This document shows positions 23,092 through 23,873 of a DNA stretch of 23,873 nucleotides, piece by piece. The stretch is from Lachnospiraceae bacterium UBA3643. Its GTDB lineage: Bacteria; Bacillota; Clostridia; Lachnospirales; Lachnospiraceae. Position numbers and translations under genes: made by a program. Every line of letters starts with the position of its first letter. Position 1 is the stretch's first letter. The notes beneath the pieces were generated by a model, which was not told where the DNA came from, ran no database searches, and worked only from the letters and a program-made list of their open reading frames with translations. The DNA lies in contig DFKO01000160.1 in NCBI GenBank assembly GCA_002373855.1, forward strand, positions 1 to 23,873, in the 5' to 3' direction.

Positions 23092-23873
23092 ATGAAAGTG
23101 TGTGCTAATTGCGGAAACAAACTCAGAAAGACAGACAGGTTTTGCGGCAAATGCGGAAGCTCGATGTACAATGAGGTTTCATCAAGGGCAAAGTATTGTC
23201 TCTATTGCGGACAGATTTTGGATGCCAAAGCAAAATTCTGTGTAAAATGTGGAAAGGACTGTGATTCGATATCATTATCTTTCCTGGATGAGCAGAGTGA
23301 GGTACCTGAAAATGTCGAACTCGATTTCTTAAACGGACAGAGAGCAGACGATGTGAACGGAGAGGCTGCAGAGCAGGCAGTTCCCGATGAGAATGCGGAA
23401 GTGCCCGGTGAGACAGAGATTGCAAAAGCAGCCAGACTGGCCAGAATTGACGCGCAGAATGCAGCTTTAGAGGCAGAGACTGATGCAAAGGCATGTGAGG
23501 AAGCAGAGGCTGATATTGTAAAAATAACTGAAACTCTCACTGCTTTTGAAGAGGAATATAAACAGAAAAAACTCGAGATAGAAAACCGCATAGAGGAAGC
23601 CAAGGCCAGGGCGGAGGATTTAAAGCTCTCTGCAGAGGCATCAAAGCGACTGGCGGCTGAAAAGGAAGAAGCGAAAGTGGCAGCAGAGGCAGCCCTTGAG
23701 GAGGAGATTGAGAGACTCCGCAAGGAAGAGGAAGAACGCCTGCGCCGTGAGGAAGAAGAGAGACTCCGTAAGGAAGAGGAGGAGCGCCTGCGCCGTGAGG
23801 AGGAAGAGAGACTCCGTAAGGAAGAGGAGGAGCGCCTGCGCCGCGAGGAAGAAGAGAGACTCCGTAAGGAAGA
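23092..23873 (+). CDS. Double zinc-ribbon protein with charged helix (3' partial)
   Basis: The frame starts at ATG 23092, with AAGGGG (23075-23080) as ribosome binding site, and runs off the window end. Two zinc ribbons come first: 'CANCGNKLRKTDRFCGKCG' (4-22) and 'CLYCGQILDAKAKFCVKCG' (about 35-53). An acidic linker (about 55-105) leads into an alanine- and glutamate-rich helix (about 105-205). From about 23709 the protein repeats 'EEEERLRK' and 'EEEERLRR', a 48-base DNA repeat seen about three times. Such ER/K runs form rigid single alpha-helices. No membrane segment is visible in the part present. Function is unknown; the missing C-terminus probably holds the defining domain. Confidence 0.8.
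   Translation, partial: MKVCANCGNKLRKTDRFCGKCGSSMYNEVSSRAKYCLYCGQILDAKAKFCVKCGKDCDSISLSFLDEQSEVPENVELDFLNGQRADDVNGEAAEQAVPDENAEVPGETEIAKAARLARIDAQNAALEAETDAKACEEAEADIVKITETLTAFEEEYKQKKLEIENRIEEAKARAEDLKLSAEASKRLAAEKEEAKVAAEAALEEEIERLRKEEEERLRREEEERLRKEEEERLRREEEERLRKEEEERLRREEEERLRKE
23709..23873 (+). repeat. 48-bp tandem repeat encoding an ER/K helix
   Basis: The sequence GAGACTCCGYAAGGAAGAGG recurs every 48 bases (about 23709, 23757-23759, 23805-23807, 23853-23855), alternating with GCGCCTGCGCCG-type units. Variation is almost all at third codon positions. The array continues past the window end. Confidence 0.8.

Noticed and set aside
23709..23873. CRISPR-like array
   Set aside because: The repeats are contiguous, in frame, differ at third codon positions and encode a charged helix; there are no unique spacers.

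Overview
The window looks like a chromosomal segment of an anaerobic Clostridia, most likely Lachnospiraceae-like. The grounds are the tig-clpP-clpX-engB housekeeping block, a bacterial GlnRS, a TM1266-type hydrogenase-system regulator, a secreted SH3/3D-domain protein, AGGAGG-type ribosome binding sites and AT-rich intergenic regions. I see no phage, transposase, CRISPR array or integrase. The assignment rests on gene content and remembered family resemblance, since no search was run.

Layout. 1-3097: the end of a bactofilin gene, an attenuator-like leader, then a three-gene operon (substrate-binding lipoprotein, an ABC permease fused to its ATPase, and a TM1266-family regulator). 3199-7163: trigger factor, ClpP, ClpX and EngB, with no lon gene between clpX and engB. 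7234-8151 (minus): a DHH-family phosphoesterase-like protein. 8334-10871: glnS and a DUF2225 zinc-ribbon protein. 10978-11445 (minus): a small acidic membrane-anchored protein. 11618-12217: a TetR regulator with a palindrome over its presumed start site. 12345-13547: homoserine dehydrogenase. 13778-14235: a gene-free stretch with a strong promoter, many local hairpins and a terminator, read as a structured RNA of about 420 nt. 14350-15753: a membrane-anchored GH3-like protein that has lost catalytic motifs. 15882-15954 (minus): tRNA-Gly(GCC). 16147-18084: a LacI-type ligand-binding domain fused to GGDEF. 18226-19944: a SulP transporter. 20083-20807: an HPr-like protein without the phosphorylatable His15, followed by greA. 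20972-22941: a secreted SH3/3D-domain protein and a YfcE-type phosphoesterase. 23092-end: a double zinc-ribbon protein running into a highly charged helix, cut by the window edge.

Two signals are not explained by ordinary gene annotation. First, four intergenic terminator hairpins (7157, 10890, 13566, 20818) have unrelated stem sequences but share the same apical sequence, CATTGCGCTYGYGCTTAG. Three read on the plus strand and one on the minus strand. Second, the structured RNA candidate at about 13812-14235 matches no RNA class I can recall. Two apparent pseudoenzymes (the HPr-like and GH3-like proteins) add to the interest.

The genes form several independent transcription units: protein quality control and ribosome assembly (tig, clpPX, engB), translation (glnS, tRNA-Gly), amino-acid synthesis (hom), envelope (bactofilin, GH3-like, 3D protein), signalling (GGDEF, TetR, HPr-like) and transport (NitT/TauT-like ABC, SulP). 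No single pathway unites them.
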